DNA of 64,000 nucleotides from Pteria penguin (GCA_035048485.1 CM068588.1:1302001-1366000), one strand, 5' to 3'. Shown: positions 23,101 through 34,210, counted from the first letter of the stretch. The notes: generated by a model from the letters alone, not told the origin. Numbers and translations are program-made.

Positions 23101-26100
23101 GTCTAATATAAGCTGCCTTTGGCCAGAATTGTACATCTGGACCCAATATCAGTATAAGCCTGGTCTTAAGATTCTTTGTTACCCTTGGCCAGGGACGGGA
23201 CATACAGCTTGACCCAGTACCTGTTATATGTTTTGTCTTATTGATTTTATTTGTTGCCCTTGGCCAGGGACATACAGCTTGGCCCAGTGCCTGTTACAGG
23301 TTTCGTCTAATTAATTTTGTTTGCACCCTTGGCCAGAAACATACAGCTGGACCAAGAACCTATTATAGGTTTCGTCTAGTTAATTTTGTTCGTACCATTG
23401 GCCGGGACATGCAGCTGGACCCAGGCTCTATATTAGGCTTGGTCTTGTTAAGTTTCCATGCTCCCCATGATTAGGTTACTTGGTAGCAGTTCACAGATAG
23501 AACCATACATTTATAGTACAGCCACATGGAAAATTCTTGTAAAAAAGTATTGTAAAACTGGTATACATACACGCCATATGTCCCTGCAGGACACTAAAAG
23601 TCATGGATAATCAATCTTCTAAAATGTGTCTGGACAGGACACTATTTTTCATATAAAATTTGGGTTTGTCCTGGAATCCATGAATGTCGCCATTTTGTCT
23701 ATATGAGATGGCATTATGAGTGAGATTTGGGTAAAATGATCATAACATGATAATCACATGATCATCACGTCATGTAACAAACAGCTGATCAGCTGGTTAG
23801 TGGTTGTATATACCTGAGTGTGTATCTTGATTATGATTACTGTTAAATATTTACAATGAAGGAATTATAAAACTCCAAAAGGTGGTCTTGTAACAGCAAA
23901 AATAGCTTGTAATTTGTAAAATAAAGATGTAAATTGCATTTTGTATTTAATTAACACATGGAAAATGTACCAAAAATTGGCCGTAGTAAGTGTCACAGAA
24001 TTCAATGAAATATGTCCCAGTAATTTGTCATCTGTGCCGGAAAAAATCCCAGAAAAGGGCCCGGAGAACTATGGCATGTATGTGTACATAATGTGGTATA
24101 ATTCACTATTTTCTAATACAGATTCAGGCAGAATCAAAGAGGATGACTCTGATGGTACATTGTCTGTTGCCACGAGTTGGACACCATGTAAAAGAGTGTT
24201 ATCTTGCTTATAGCAGAGGACTACAGAATGGTCTGGTGAGTTATAACAATAGAAAAGTAAGAGGACTACAGAATGGTGTAGTGAGTTTTAAAGGTAGAAA
24301 AAGTCAGAGGATTACAGAATGGTCTTGTGAGTTAAAATAATAGAAAAGTCAGAGGACTATGGAATGGTGTAGTGAGTTATAATAATAGAAAAGTCAGAGG
24401 ACTACAGAATGGTGTAGTGAGTTTCAAAAGTAAAAGAAGTCCGAGGATTACAGAATGGTCTGGTGAGTTATAAAGAAGTTATAAAGAAATGAATGATGTT
24501 ACTTGCGTAGAATCACCAATTACATGAAAGATTTGTCAAACAGTTCCAATGTCAAAAAGTACATGATATGCTATTTGCCTCTTTTTCAGTTATACAAGAT
24601 TCTACAGCTTTGCCCTAATATTGAGGTTTTGGATCTCACCCACTCGTTCATATCGGACATCGGCTTTAAGAGGTCAGTATATATTGTATAAAAGAACTCT
24701 CGATGAACCAAATAACACCAGCAGAAAATACGAAACAAATTTGGCAAAAAGTTTGCTGCAAAGAGAATGTGCCGCTAGTGTGAGGCATTAGTTAACATAT
24801 GAATAGACAACCATTGAGTGATATGGTACAACCAGATATGTAGATAAAATCTGTCGGTTAAGAGAAGGAATAAACATTATAAATACTACAAGTCACAAAA
24901 ACAAAATCAATGTGGATGGAAATCAAACCAAAAACAAATTTTCATGTAAGACAAGTACAAATCTCAGTAGTACCTTAAGATCACTGGAGGTTTAGAGAAT
25001 CTAAGTTTTTGTGTTACAATTCAGGCAAATGTACTGAATGATACGCCTGTCTCATCACATTATGACTTTTACCAAGAAAGGGGTGGTGTAGGTCAGTCCT
25101 GAGTATAGCTGACTCATAGCCAAGAGTTCCTTGGTTACACAGTCAGTGCCCTGTCATTGAATGAGGCAGTGAAAGCCAAGATCCCATGTCACAGTAGACC
25201 TTGTAACAGAACTCACTGCTCGAGGTTTAGTTGTGTATGTCTAAATTTTCCCAACATCCAACCTCCATCGATTTACAAAAGTTAAAAACAGGTAAAAAGA
25301 CATTTCATGTACACACAAGAGTTGTCTTTCTTACATTGTTCTGCTTGGAATTTGGTTGTATAAGTCTAAATTTTCCTGACCAAGTCTTCGATTTACAAAA
25401 GTTAAGAATTGGGAAAAAGACATTATATACGCACAAGAGTTGTCTTTCTTACATCGTTTTGCTTGATGTTGGGTTGTATAGGTCTAAATTTTCCTGACAT
25501 CTGTCAATTTACAAAAGTGGAAAATTGGGGAAAAGACATTTCATACACACACAAGAGTTGTCTTTCTTGCATTGTTTTGATTGGAATTTGGTTGTTTAGA
25601 CTTAAATATTCCTGACATCCCAACTGTCTTCAATTTACAAAAGTGAAAAACAGAGGGAAAAGACATTTCATAATTCACAAGATTTGTCTTTCTTACACCA
25701 TTTTGCTCTGTGTCTTGGAAGAAAACTTAGAAATCTAGGACCTCAAGAGATAGCTGGATTAATGTTATCTAAACTTCAGAAAGTTGACTTGCATGTGAGC
25801 TAAAACAAAATGAATCTTTTAATACTGTATGATTAGAAATTTTCTTGAAACAGAAACTACCAATCTATTCAAACTATACATTTTTTAAAACTTGATTCCA
25901 GTAAATCATAGACCAGTTCGCTGTTACTGCGGAACTAACATTTTGGTCGGTAAATGATAACATTATGCCATCAAAACTTTTACGGTAAATGATAACATTT
26001 ACCGTAAAATTCTTGTTAGCATAATAAATAATAAATAATTGATTGTTTCTGATGTCAGTTTGCAGGAACAGTTATTATTCTACCAACCAAAATGTTACTC

Positions 26101-29100
26101 CTGCAGTAACGGTGAAAGGGACTGTTACATGAAATTGAATTTTGATACAGTTGTATTTATTCAGCATTTTTCTGGGGTTTTTTTTTTTTTTTTTCTTTCT
26201 TTTTTTTTAAGGGATGTACCGTGGGTTTTAGATCATTTTAACAATCTACAAGACGAGGTCCTAGGGATTTCAGTGCTCATTCAGAAACTCTATCGTCATA
26301 TCCATGAAAAGTACCCATGCAGTATATTTATCAACTTAATACATTTTGTTGATTTTTTTCAGTTTGGGGAAAAATGGCAGTGGAAGAAAGCTGAGAAAGG
26401 TCAACTTAACTGGCTGCAAAAATATAACAGACAAAACGTTACTTCTGATATCATCGGCACTAGGACAGGCGTTATCTTATGATGTCATGAACCAGTCTGA
26501 TGATCAGAGACAAACTCTGGGAGTTGATCGTGTACATATTGCCTTAAAATCTGCCTGTGACTGGCTGGAAGACAATCTTATGGCATCGACTTTATACGAA
26601 ATGATAGAAAATGAAAGTATGCCACAGTCTTGGACTAATTTTAATTCTCGTTACATCGATAGTCATTTGGAGTTATCCTCTGCCTATCTTCTTTGTTTAG
26701 ACATTATCAAAACACTCAACTCTCATAGGTCATATGAGAACTTCCAGAGGTCAGTCTTCCCAGGATGCATCAGACAAAGAAGCACACTGGCCCATTCAGA
26801 CCATTCCAATAGACGTTATAATGAATGTTCTGTGCAAAGGTGGCAAAATGAAAGGACTAATGCTACCTGCAGTAGATCTGTCTGTGATAATATGTGTGAT
26901 AAAGACAATGATGTCGTGTGTGGGCTAGAGTATCTGTCGCTGTCTGGGTGCCATCGCATCACTGATACTGGGATAAGGTCAGTACCCACAATATACACAT
27001 TTTTTACTCCTGTTTATAAATCTGTATGGCTACATATGTCATTGACTTTGCTTTACAGTGAATCACTTTAAACTGTTCAGTCTTAGGCTCTACAGGACAT
27101 CTTGTACATCTGATGAAATTCTGACCAGACCGAGCCAATTTTTACCAGAAATGTCAGACGGTCAGATGGGTTTTGGAAACGCTGCTTGTTTGTCTGAAAG
27201 TTTTACAAGAATATTTTACTGGAGATAACAGATGAGATGGTGTTTTTTATAATTTATTTGATGAAATGGGAGTTTCATGTATGAAATCAAAAATAATTTT
27301 ATGAAAACATTAAATTAATGTATGGTCTTTGCTGTTTCATTACAATCTGTAAGAGTTGTCTTTCTTAGACTTAAACCAGAATGCCATGTCTATGAAAACA
27401 AACGGTTTGTCAAGATGATGTAATTTTAATGATTATAATGAATGCTTTGACATTTAACAAGGTCACATTGGAGATTGTTATCTATGGAAGGAAAATCAAT
27501 AGTGTTTGTGGTAGTTGGATTACATAAAAGTGTTTGTTTATTGGTCCATTAAATGCTATCATAATTTACCATTGTGGTAAAGGTTCTTATAAGCTCCAGG
27601 CCAAACTCTGGAGCAGGGCAGTACTTGTCAAATCCTGTAAAAGAAGGTTCCATTAAATATGCTTAACTCTGGAGCAGGGCATTACCTGTCAAATCCAGTA
27701 AATTCCTTTAAGCTTCCTGTCTTACTCAGGAGCAGGGCATTATCAGTCAGGACCTGTAAGTGAAGGTTCCTGTAAGCTTCTTGCCTTACTCTGGAAATGG
27801 GCAGTACCAAGCAAGTGCTGTAAGCGAAGGCTCCTTTATGGTACCTGCCTAACTTGGTAGCAAGCATTATCAATCAATTGCTATAAGTGAAGGTTCCTTA
27901 ATTCTCCTTGTCTACATCTGGAGTAGGGCAGTTTCAGTCCATTGCTGTTAAGTAAAAGCTCTTTTAATCTCCCAGTCTAACACTGGAGCAGGGCAGTATC
28001 AGTAAGTGAAGGTTCCTTTATATTCCCAGCCTAACTCTGGAGCAGGGCAGTATCAGTAAGTGAAGGTTCTTTTATACCTGCAGCCTAACTCTGGAGCAGG
28101 GCAGTATCAGTAAATGAAGGTTCCTTTTTACCTCCAGCCTAACACTGGAGCAGGGCAGTATCAGTAACTAAGTGAAGGTTCCTTTTAACCTCCAGCCTAA
28201 CACTGGAGCAGGGCAGTATCAGTAAGTGAAGATTGCTATATACTCTCAGCCTAACTCTGGAGCAGGGCAGTATCAGTAAGTGAAGGTTCCTTTATACCTG
28301 CAGCCTAACTCTGGAGCAGGGCAGTATCATTAAGCGAAGGTTCTTTTCTACCTCCAGCCTAACTCTGGAGCAGAGCAATATCTGTAAGCGAATGTTCCTT
28401 TATACCTCCAGCCTAACACTGGAGCAGGGCAGTATCAGTACATGTAAGTGATGGCTTCTTTATGCTTCCTGCCTAACTCTGGAGCAGGGCAGTGCCAGTA
28501 AGTGAAGGCTTCTTTATGCTTCCTGCCTAACTCTGGAGCAGGGCAGTGCCAGTAAGTGAAGGTTGCTTTATACCTCCAGCCTAACTCTGGAGCAGGGCAG
28601 TATCAGTAAGTGAAGGTTCCTTTATATTCCCAGCCTAACTCTGGAGCAGGGCAGTATCAGTAAGTGAGGGTTCCTTTATACTCCCAGCCTAACTCTGGAG
28701 CAGGGCAGTGCCAGTAAGTGAAGGTTCCTTTATACCTGCAGCCTAACTCTGGAGCAGGGCAGTATCAGTAAGTGAAGGTTCCTTTATACTCCCAGCCTAA
28801 CTCTGGAGCAGGGCAGTATCAGTAAGTGAAGGTTCCTTTATACCTGCAGCCTAACTCTGGAGCAGGGCAGTATCAGTAAGTGAAGGTTCCTTTATACCTC
28901 CAGCCTAACTCTGGAGCAGGGCAGTGCCAGTAAGTGAAGGTTCCTTTATACCTGCAGCCTAACTCTGGAGCAGGACAGTATCAGTAAGTGAAGGTTCCTT
29001 TATATTCCCAACCTAACTCTGGAGCAGAGCAGCCAGCCTAACTCTGGAGCAGGACAGTATCAGTAAGTGAATGTTACTTTATGCTTCTTGTCTAACCGTG

Positions 29101-29793
29101 GTGCAGGGCAGTATCAGTAAGTGTTGGTTCCTTTTTAGGCTTTTAGCTCTCTTCCTAACTTTGAGTAAGGGAATACCTGTCAGGTGATGTAAGTGAAGTT
29201 TTGTATAAGCTTCTGGTCTAACTTTGATATTTTCCACCTTTTTCCAATCTTCATATTTGATGCAAACTATTAGGGTTAATCTGGATCCACAGAGTTGATG
29301 GGAAGGTTATATTCTGAAAAGAAGTCATTTATCTTCAAATTTATCCATTTATGTATATGATGCAGCCCATTCTCATTCATTAACTAACAGACGAGTACTC
29401 ACACAAAATGGTATCCACATATATACATGTACCAGGATCCAGGCACAAACTGTGGTTCCCACGTAATTCAGGGTACAAATAGAATTTATCAGGACTTTTT
29501 TCTGTTTTTATTTCTGATTTTAGAATTTTCTGATAATTTCTTCTTTTAATGGGTTTGTTGACAGCTCATTGATAGAGAATGGATGCCTTCCACATCTATG
29601 TTACCTGGACCTGTCTGGCTGTGTTAACATCACGTCCCAAGGACTGACCGCTGTCATCAAAGCATGTCCAGCACTTGACCACACCAATCTCTATTATTGT
29701 GATTACATGATGGATGATCCGTGCCCTAATACAGCCAGCGGCTGTCAGAATCTAGAATGTCAGACTCGTTACTGTTGCAGGACAGGAAATTGA
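17043..29793 (+). CDS. FBXL5: FBXL5: hemerythrin-like, F-box, LRR iron-sensing protein (9 exons, complete)
   Basis: Exons 17043-17129, 18587-18922, 20577-20694, 21642-21854, 22608-22765, 24122-24235, 24590-24672, 26363-26977 and 29565-29793 splice in phase to 650 residues (human protein: 691). FBXL5 is the substrate receptor of an SCF ubiquitin ligase that degrades iron regulatory proteins (IRP2) when iron and oxygen are sufficient. Domains: hemerythrin-like about 1-160, F-box about 203-244, an acidic stretch 282-298 (D-E-D-A-D-I-D-E-S-E, nearly as in human), then leucine-rich repeats to the C-terminus. All seven di-iron ligands of the human protein have counterparts (H16, H58, E59, E62, H88, H135, E139). 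So do the four [2Fe-2S] cysteines (C620, C635, C645, C646). The segment between hemerythrin and F-box is shorter than in human, so a small exon in 20695-21641 could have been missed. Five of the eight introns carry tandem arrays, making this 1.95-kb coding sequence span 12.75 kb. Confidence 0.96.
17630..18040. repeat. Degenerate repeats in FBXL5 intron 1
   Basis: TTGGTCAAAACGTACCCAAT-like words recur irregularly at 17630-17835. Two roughly 90-bp copies containing TCGATACAG and GATTAAAA-CTGCAA lie at about 17819-17906 and 17945-18035. Confidence 0.6.
18051..18184. mobile_element. Foldback/MITE-like element in FBXL5 intron 1
   Basis: Arms of about 47 bp (18051-18098 and 18138-18184) are reverse complements with few mismatches and begin with GGTAT-TGAC. 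Each arm carries the palindrome TGACGTCA, at 18073-18080 and 18155-18162. No clear target-site duplication was found. Confidence 0.8.
18587..18922 (+). CDS. FBXL5: FBXL5 exon 2 (hemerythrin core)
   Basis: Residues 30-141, phase 0 both ends. Contains H-E-Q-I-E-N (H58, E59, E62), H-S-D-N-K-L-S-E-M-L (H88) and P-H-M-E-E-E-E (H135, E139). The acceptor is TTGATAG and the donor GTAAGA. There is a short insertion relative to human between E62 and H88. Confidence 0.96.
19328..20305. mobile_element. Terminal-hairpin element with satellite core, FBXL5 intron 2
   Basis: The left end TAAGTCCTCTACCGG (19328-19342) recurs inverted at 20291-20305 with one mismatch. Just inside the left end are CCCGTCTGTCCGTCCGTC and about five tandem copies (period near 163 bp) carrying GGACTTTTTTTCT, GAGTTACAGATCAAGTTCG and TTACGGCCCTTGGAATTAG. 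No coding capacity. Confidence 0.82.
20577..20694 (+). CDS. FBXL5: FBXL5 exon 3
   Basis: Residues 142-181, phase 0 in, phase 1 out. V-F-Q-P-M-L-I-K-Y-F-S-F-D-E-L-K closes the hemerythrin bundle, almost as in human. Acceptor TTTCCCAG, donor GTAAGA. Confidence 0.95.
20920..21186 (+). mobile_element. Diverged SINE-A copy, FBXL5 intron 3
   Basis: The box B region (CAGGTTCAGATACC) is degenerate. The body and tail (ATACATCAGGCTGATGCTGTC, TGAAATAATCGTGGAGAGAC) clearly match the SINE-A copies at 14031 and 46363. Confidence 0.7.
21642..21854 (+). CDS. FBXL5: FBXL5 exon 4 (F-box)
   Basis: Phase 1 in and out, residues 181-252. An acidic start (D-D-S-S-D-D-E-E) leads into L-P-D-E-V-I-L-Q-V-L-Q-Y-L-N-P-Q-Q-L and W-N-R-L, the F-box that binds SKP1. 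Confidence 0.95.
22375..22525 (+). mobile_element. tRNA-like SINE head with short tandem tail, FBXL5 intron 4
   Basis: GTGGTTAAGCAGT (box A-like) and GGTTCAATTACC (box B-like) are followed by four copies of a roughly 22-bp AACCTCAGT-GTCAC unit. Confidence 0.5.
22608..22765 (+). CDS. FBXL5: FBXL5 exon 5 (acidic linker)
   Basis: Residues 252-304, phase 1 in and phase 0 out. G-N-W matches human G-D-W after the F-box. D-E-D-A-D-I-D-E-S-E at 282-291 is nearly identical to human. Confidence 0.93.
22865..23465. repeat. Minisatellite, about 70-bp unit, FBXL5 intron 5
   Basis: About eight or nine units contain CCCTTGGCCAGGGACATACAG, CTGGACCCA and TTATAGGTTT, diverged by substitution and small indels. 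Confidence 0.85.
24122..24235 (+). CDS. FBXL5: FBXL5 exon 6
   Basis: Residues 305-342, phase 0 both ends. L-L-P-R-V-G followed by L-A-Y-S matches human L-P-Y-V-G and L-A-Y-S. The donor CTG then GTGAGT is the first of six tandem copies of this exon end (see the repeat at 24215-24478). Confidence 0.92.
24215..24478. repeat. 45-bp tandem repeat including FBXL5 exon 6 end and its 5' splice site
   Basis: The unit AGAGGACTACAGAATGGTCTG then GTGAGT spans the last 21 coding bases and the donor. GTGAGT occurs at 24236, 24281, 24327, 24372, 24417 and 24463, a period of 45-46 bp. The last copy keeps the same GGTCTG-GTGAGT junction; others read GGTGTA or GGTCTT before GTGAGT. Confidence 0.93.
24590..24672 (+). 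CDS. FBXL5: FBXL5 exon 7 (LRR)
   Basis: Phase 0 in, phase 2 out. I-L-Q-L-C-P-N-I-E-V-L-D-L-T matches human I-L-E-L-C-P-N-L-E-H-L-D-L-T. Acceptor CTTTTTCAG, donor GTCAGT. Confidence 0.93.
25225..25700. repeat. Tandem repeat, about 113-bp unit, four copies, FBXL5 intron 7
   Basis: Each unit carries GGTTGTATAGGTCTAAATTTT, CGATTTACAAAAGT, AAAAAGACATT and ACAAGAGTTGTCTTTCTTAC. Confidence 0.85.
26363..26977 (+). CDS. FBXL5: FBXL5 exon 8 (LRRs and variable central region)
   Basis: 615 nt, phase 2 in and out, residues 370-575. It starts with L-R-K-V-N-L-T-G-C-K-N-I-T-D, runs through a poorly conserved region, and ends with L-E-Y-L-S-L-S-G-C-H-R-I-T-D-T-G, as in the human long central exon. Acceptor TTTTTTTCAG, donor GTCAGT. 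Confidence 0.93.
27590..29130. repeat. 54-bp minisatellite, about 28 copies, FBXL5 intron 8
   Basis: Unit: CCTAACTCTGGAGCAGGGCAG, TATCAGTAAGTGAAGG, TTCCTTTATACCTGCAG. The first units (27590-27960) are degenerate and the middle ones nearly identical. Each good unit contains a pyrimidine-rich CAG and a GTAAGTG 26 nt later. Confidence 0.95.
29565..29793 (+). CDS. FBXL5: FBXL5 exon 9 (terminal; Fe-S cysteines)
   Basis: Residues 575-650 and stop TGA. L-D-L-S-G-C-V-N-I-T is followed by Y-Y-C (C620), T-A-S-G-C-Q-N-L (C635) and Y-C-C-R-T-G (C645, C646). These align with human C662, C676, C686 and C687, the redox-sensitive [2Fe-2S] ligands. Confidence 0.95.
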
Positions 29794-29850
29794 TACAGGG
29801 TGAGTCACAGAAACAAAGCTGTTGTTAAGTAAATTACAACCACGATTCCT

Positions 29851-29856
29851 ATTAAA
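29851..29856 (+). terminator. Candidate FBXL5 poly(A) signal
   Basis: ATTAAA 58 nt after the stop codon, followed by GT-rich sequence (GTAAGTGTTGTCG). An alternative AATAAA lies at 31484-31489, beyond the 59-bp array; its use would place that array in the 3' UTR. Confidence 0.35.
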
Positions 29857-30027
29857 GATTGATTTATGGTGCAAGTAAGTGTTGTCGTTATCATGGAATG
29901 TGTTAATTGAACTGAACTGAAATTCAGTACATTTGTACTAGATATTGTCTTTTAGCTGTGGCAGTTTCTATGCTGTATCCACAGTCATCATGTCTATGTA
30001 GTGTTGGTAAGTTTTTATACTCTTGAC

Positions 30028-31275
30028 AGGTATGGCTAGCCATACAACAGTTGCTTTCTCCTCCCAGGTACCTGGTCTTTCATGGGGATGTGGCTAGCTA
30101 GACAGGAGACACTTATTCCTCTCAGGCACCTAGTTTTACATGATGGGTATAGCCAGCCATACAGGAGAGGCTGACTCCTTACAGGTACTTGGTCTCACCT
30201 TGGGTTGTGGCTAGCCATACAACAATTGCTTTCTCCTCTCAGGTACCTGGTCTTACATGGGGTTGTGGCCAGCCAGACAGGAGACACTTATTCCCCTCAG
30301 GTACCTGGTTTTACATGGTAGGTTTAGCTAGCCAGACAGGAGACACTTATTCCTCTCAGACACCTAGTTTTACATGATGGGTATAGCCAGTCATACAGGA
30401 GAGGCTTTCTCCTCCCAGGTGTCTGGTCTTACATTGTGAATGTGGCAAGTCATACAGGAGACGTCTTCTTGTCTCTAGTACCTTATCTAACATGGTGGGT
30501 GTGGCTAACCATACTGGAGATGTCTACTTATCTCTAGTACCTTATCTTGCATGATGGGTGTAGCTAACCATACAGGAGATGTCTACTTATCTTTAGTACC
30601 TTATCTAATATGGTAGGTGTGGCTAACCATACAGGAGACATCTACTTGTCTCTGGTACCTTATCTGACATGGTGGATGTGGCTAACCATACAGGAGATGT
30701 CTACTTGTCTCTAGTACCTTATCTAACATGCTGGATGTGGCTTACCATACAGGAGATGTCTACTTGTCTCTAGTGCCTTATCTAACATGCTGGATGTGGC
30801 TTACCATACAGGAGATGTCTACTTGTCTCTAGTGCCTTATCTAACATGGTGGATGTGGCTAGCCATACATGAGATGTCTCCTTGTCTAGTACCATATCTA
30901 ACATGGTGGGTGTGGCTAACCATACAGGAGATGTCTACTTGTCTTGTACCTTATCTAACATGGTGGGTGTGGCTAACCATACAGGAGATGTCTACTTATC
31001 TCTAGTACCTTATCTAACATGATGGATGTGGCTAACCATACAGGAGATGTCTACTTGTCTCTAGTACCTTATCTAACATGGTGGGTGTGGCTAACCATAC
31101 AGGAGATGTCTACTTGTCTCTAGTACCTTAACTAACATGGTGGGTGTGGCTAACCATACAGGAGATGTCTACTTGTCTCTAGTGCCTTATCTAACATGGT
31201 GGATGTGGCTAACCATACAGGAGATGTCTACTTGTCTCTAGTACCTTATCTAACATGGTGGGTGTGGCTCCATGA
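30028..31275. repeat. 59-bp minisatellite, about 21 copies, downstream of FBXL5
   Basis: Unit: GGTGTGGCTAACCATACAGG, AGATGTCTACTTGTCTCTAG, TACCTTATCTAACATGGT. The first six units are an older variant (CTCCCAGGTACCTGG). Confidence 0.95.
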
Positions 31276-31841
31276 ATGTCCACCCCTGTACATTGTTGTG
31301 CCAGAGTGACATAGCATCGATTATTTTTTAAAGGTTTCTTGTTATAATAATTGTAGAAATGGACTTTTGGGACTTTTTGTATTTATGTGAATCATGTTAA
31401 ATAGTGTATTTCTTATCAAAATATAAAAACCCTTTAGATCTCAGAAAGTTAAAATATTTATAAGAAAATCATAGATTGAATGTAATAAAGTAATAGGAGC
31501 TATAATGAAATGCTCACATACATTTTGGTAAACCAGAAACTTATCAAAAAGAAAACCAGAACCATTCTACCGGAAACTTTTAACACTGGCAGAAAGTTTT
31601 GGACTACAAAGGATGGATATTTGATATTTGACTCTAGTGGATTTGCTTGTTCAACACAGACATCAATTTATTCAATTTTAAGACTGATTTCAGTTTTTTT
31701 CATTGGAAAATTTGTTTAAAAAATGTGGTTGATGTTGTGAAAGAATTAAAAAAAAACAGCAGAAGTTTAAATTTAACCCCCCCCCCCTTCCTTTGTCAGT
31801 TTTTTTTCCTAGATGTTTTCCCTACAGTTCTTCAGTTTTTT

Positions 31842-33511
31842 AGCTCACCTGAGACGAAGGCTCAAGTGAGCTATAGTCATAGTGCGCCGTCCGTCATCGT
31901 CCGTTCGTCGTTAACTTTTTCACATTTTCGACTTCTTCTCTGGAACTGCAGTGCAGATTTGGATCAAACTTTGTATATATGATGTACTCAAGGTCCCCTA
32001 CTAAAATTGTGTTCAGGATCCAGATTCCTTCAGGGGTGGATCCAGGGCGGGGCCAAAAGTACCAAAAACGGTACCCCTCTTCAACAATCTTCTTTTTCAG
32101 AACCAGTGCATAAATGGGGAAACTAATTGCATTTCAGCAATCTATAAAGATGGGTTATTAAAAATTGTGTTTGGGTTAAGATCCGTCAAATAGAAATTTA
32201 CGCTTGTTTGACATGTCACTGGACTTAGTAATTTCAATGCAGAAAAGTGTCATGTTTGATATTGATGATTTTTTAATGACTGTTTTGATCAAAATTATAG
32301 TAAGGAATATTGTTGTGAAAAAATTTTGTCAATATCTCAATTATTGGATTTTTTATGAATTTTTTAAGACTTCCAATAAAAAGGGGAGGGGGGGGGGGGG
32401 GTTGGCCATTTTTCACATTTTCAACTTTTTCTGCAAAACTGTTGAAAGGATTTTAATAAATCTTGGTAGAAATAAATCACTTAAAATCCCCTTCAAATTT
32501 TGTTGTTTTCGTCCAAACTTCTGTACAGGTGGCGCCACCATAGTCAAAAGTAAGTCACAAAAGAGTACCCTCCTTTGACAATATTTTTCTTCATACTGGC
32601 TGTATACAGAGACAAACAGAATGCATAGAAATGATCAAGAGGGATGAATGAAGACGTATTGTCATTTTGGTTCCCTTCCAAAATCAAATTGTAGAATTTT
32701 TTTTCGACATTTGTTTGGACTTGGTGATTTCAATGCAGAAAAGTGTCATATTTCCTAGTTAATTGATAATGATGATTTCTTACGGACTATTGTGATCATG
32801 ATTATGCTAAGGATTGTTACTGTGAAAGAATTTTGTCAATATCTCAATTTTTGGATTTTCTGTGAATTTTTTGAGACTTCCGAATTAGGATGTATAGGGA
32901 CAATTCTTCACATTTTTAACTTCTGCTGTTATATCACATGAAAAATTTTAATGAAGCATGGTATACATGAAGTACTACAGGTCCCCGATCAATTTTGTAC
33001 ATTTCATCCAAATTGGTCAACAGATAATGCCACCATGTCTAAAAAGTAGGTCTCACAATGGTACATATACCACTTGGTAATTAAAATATGGAGAGTAGTG
33101 GTTCAAATCCAGCTGTGGATATTTTTTTTTCATTCTTTACACATCTAAATAAGTTTCTAGATGTTTCTCAACACTCAACATATGAAATTAGGCCATTTTA
33201 AGTTGGATCTGGACAATATTTAAAACAATTGTTGTTCATGACTAAGGCTTGAAATCAGTCAACAAAAGGCCCCACCTAAAGAAAATGACTAACTTGTTGC
33301 CCGGAATCTCATCTTGCAGAGACAAAGCAAATGCTTAATATCAAAATAACCTGAATGGATGTCCAAAAAAGTGTTGTTTTTTATTCTGGTCTGAATAAAA
33401 TTTGATATATTTTCAACTTTTGTGTAATGCAAAAATAAATGTATTCTTCCTTCCTGCATGACTGATCATCTAGGTACTCAGGTGAGGGATATAGGCCCAC
33501 TTGGGCCTCTT
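31842..33511. mobile_element. Terminal-hairpin element, 1.67 kb
   Basis: The left end is a hairpin (AGCTCACCTGAG and CTCAAGTGAGCT, 31842-31872, one mismatch). The 10-bp arm recurs inverted as CTCAGGTGAG at 33477-33486, followed by a GGCCCA-CT-TGGGCC hairpin and CTCTTGTTT. Just inside the left end is GCCGTCCGTCATCGTCCG. The interior holds three diverged tracts with TTTCACATTTT and CAATATCTCAATT-TTGGATTTT. No coding capacity; G and C homopolymers are present at about 31779 and 32388. Confidence 0.75.
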
Positions 33512-34210
33512 GTTTCAAAATCATGTCTGTCGACACTAATGTGACTGACCTTGTGACCTTGAGTATTGACCTTCAAACTACATATATTTCTTTGTGTTTA
33601 ACATTGACTCTTCTTAGTTGTATCTTTTTAAACAGCTTGCTTTGCAAGAAAGTATTTCTAACCAGATTATCAGTACATCATGAACCTGTTCCTATCAGAG
33701 ATACTTGGCCTGGATAGAAATGTTTTCACAGTAGTATTACATGTACAAGTTTAAGAAGTATTGATATTCTGAAAAAAAATGTGTTGGGAGAGGCATTTTA
33801 CCACATTATAAATGTTCTTGTGACAAGTCCTATACATCTTTGGTCGCCTGTTATTAGCTCACCAATGTGGGGATGAGCCGGCACTTGTCTTCACATACAT
33901 TTAATATAAGCTATTGTATTAGAACCCTAAAATCTTTGCCATTCGGAATAGACTTACATCATTGATATTGATATGAAACTACTATCTCTGACCTAGGTAC
34001 AACAGAAGTCAGAATTTATGGTTTCCTATAAATGTTTGTTCAAGGTTTTATGTCAGTGCAAGCCATAAAAGATGACAAAATAAATGTTATACAAATGTAT
34101 ATCTTTTGTAAATGTAAACGACATGGTAGAGACATGTAGTGATGCTTGAAATCGTTTGCTCTTGTTATCTGTTCAGACTCTCTATAAATCTGAATCTGTA
34201 CTGTTACAGG
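33512..34210. other. No gene seen
   Basis: Contains a fragment like the start of a hairpin element (TTAGCTCACCAATGTGGGGATG, about 33854) without its right end. Nothing coding was supported. Confidence 0.5.

Noticed and set aside
26039..26482. 147-codon frame overlapping FBXL5 exon 8
   Set aside because: It reads the intron and then exon 8 in the wrong frame; the exon 8 frame is fixed by LRR motifs and splice phases.
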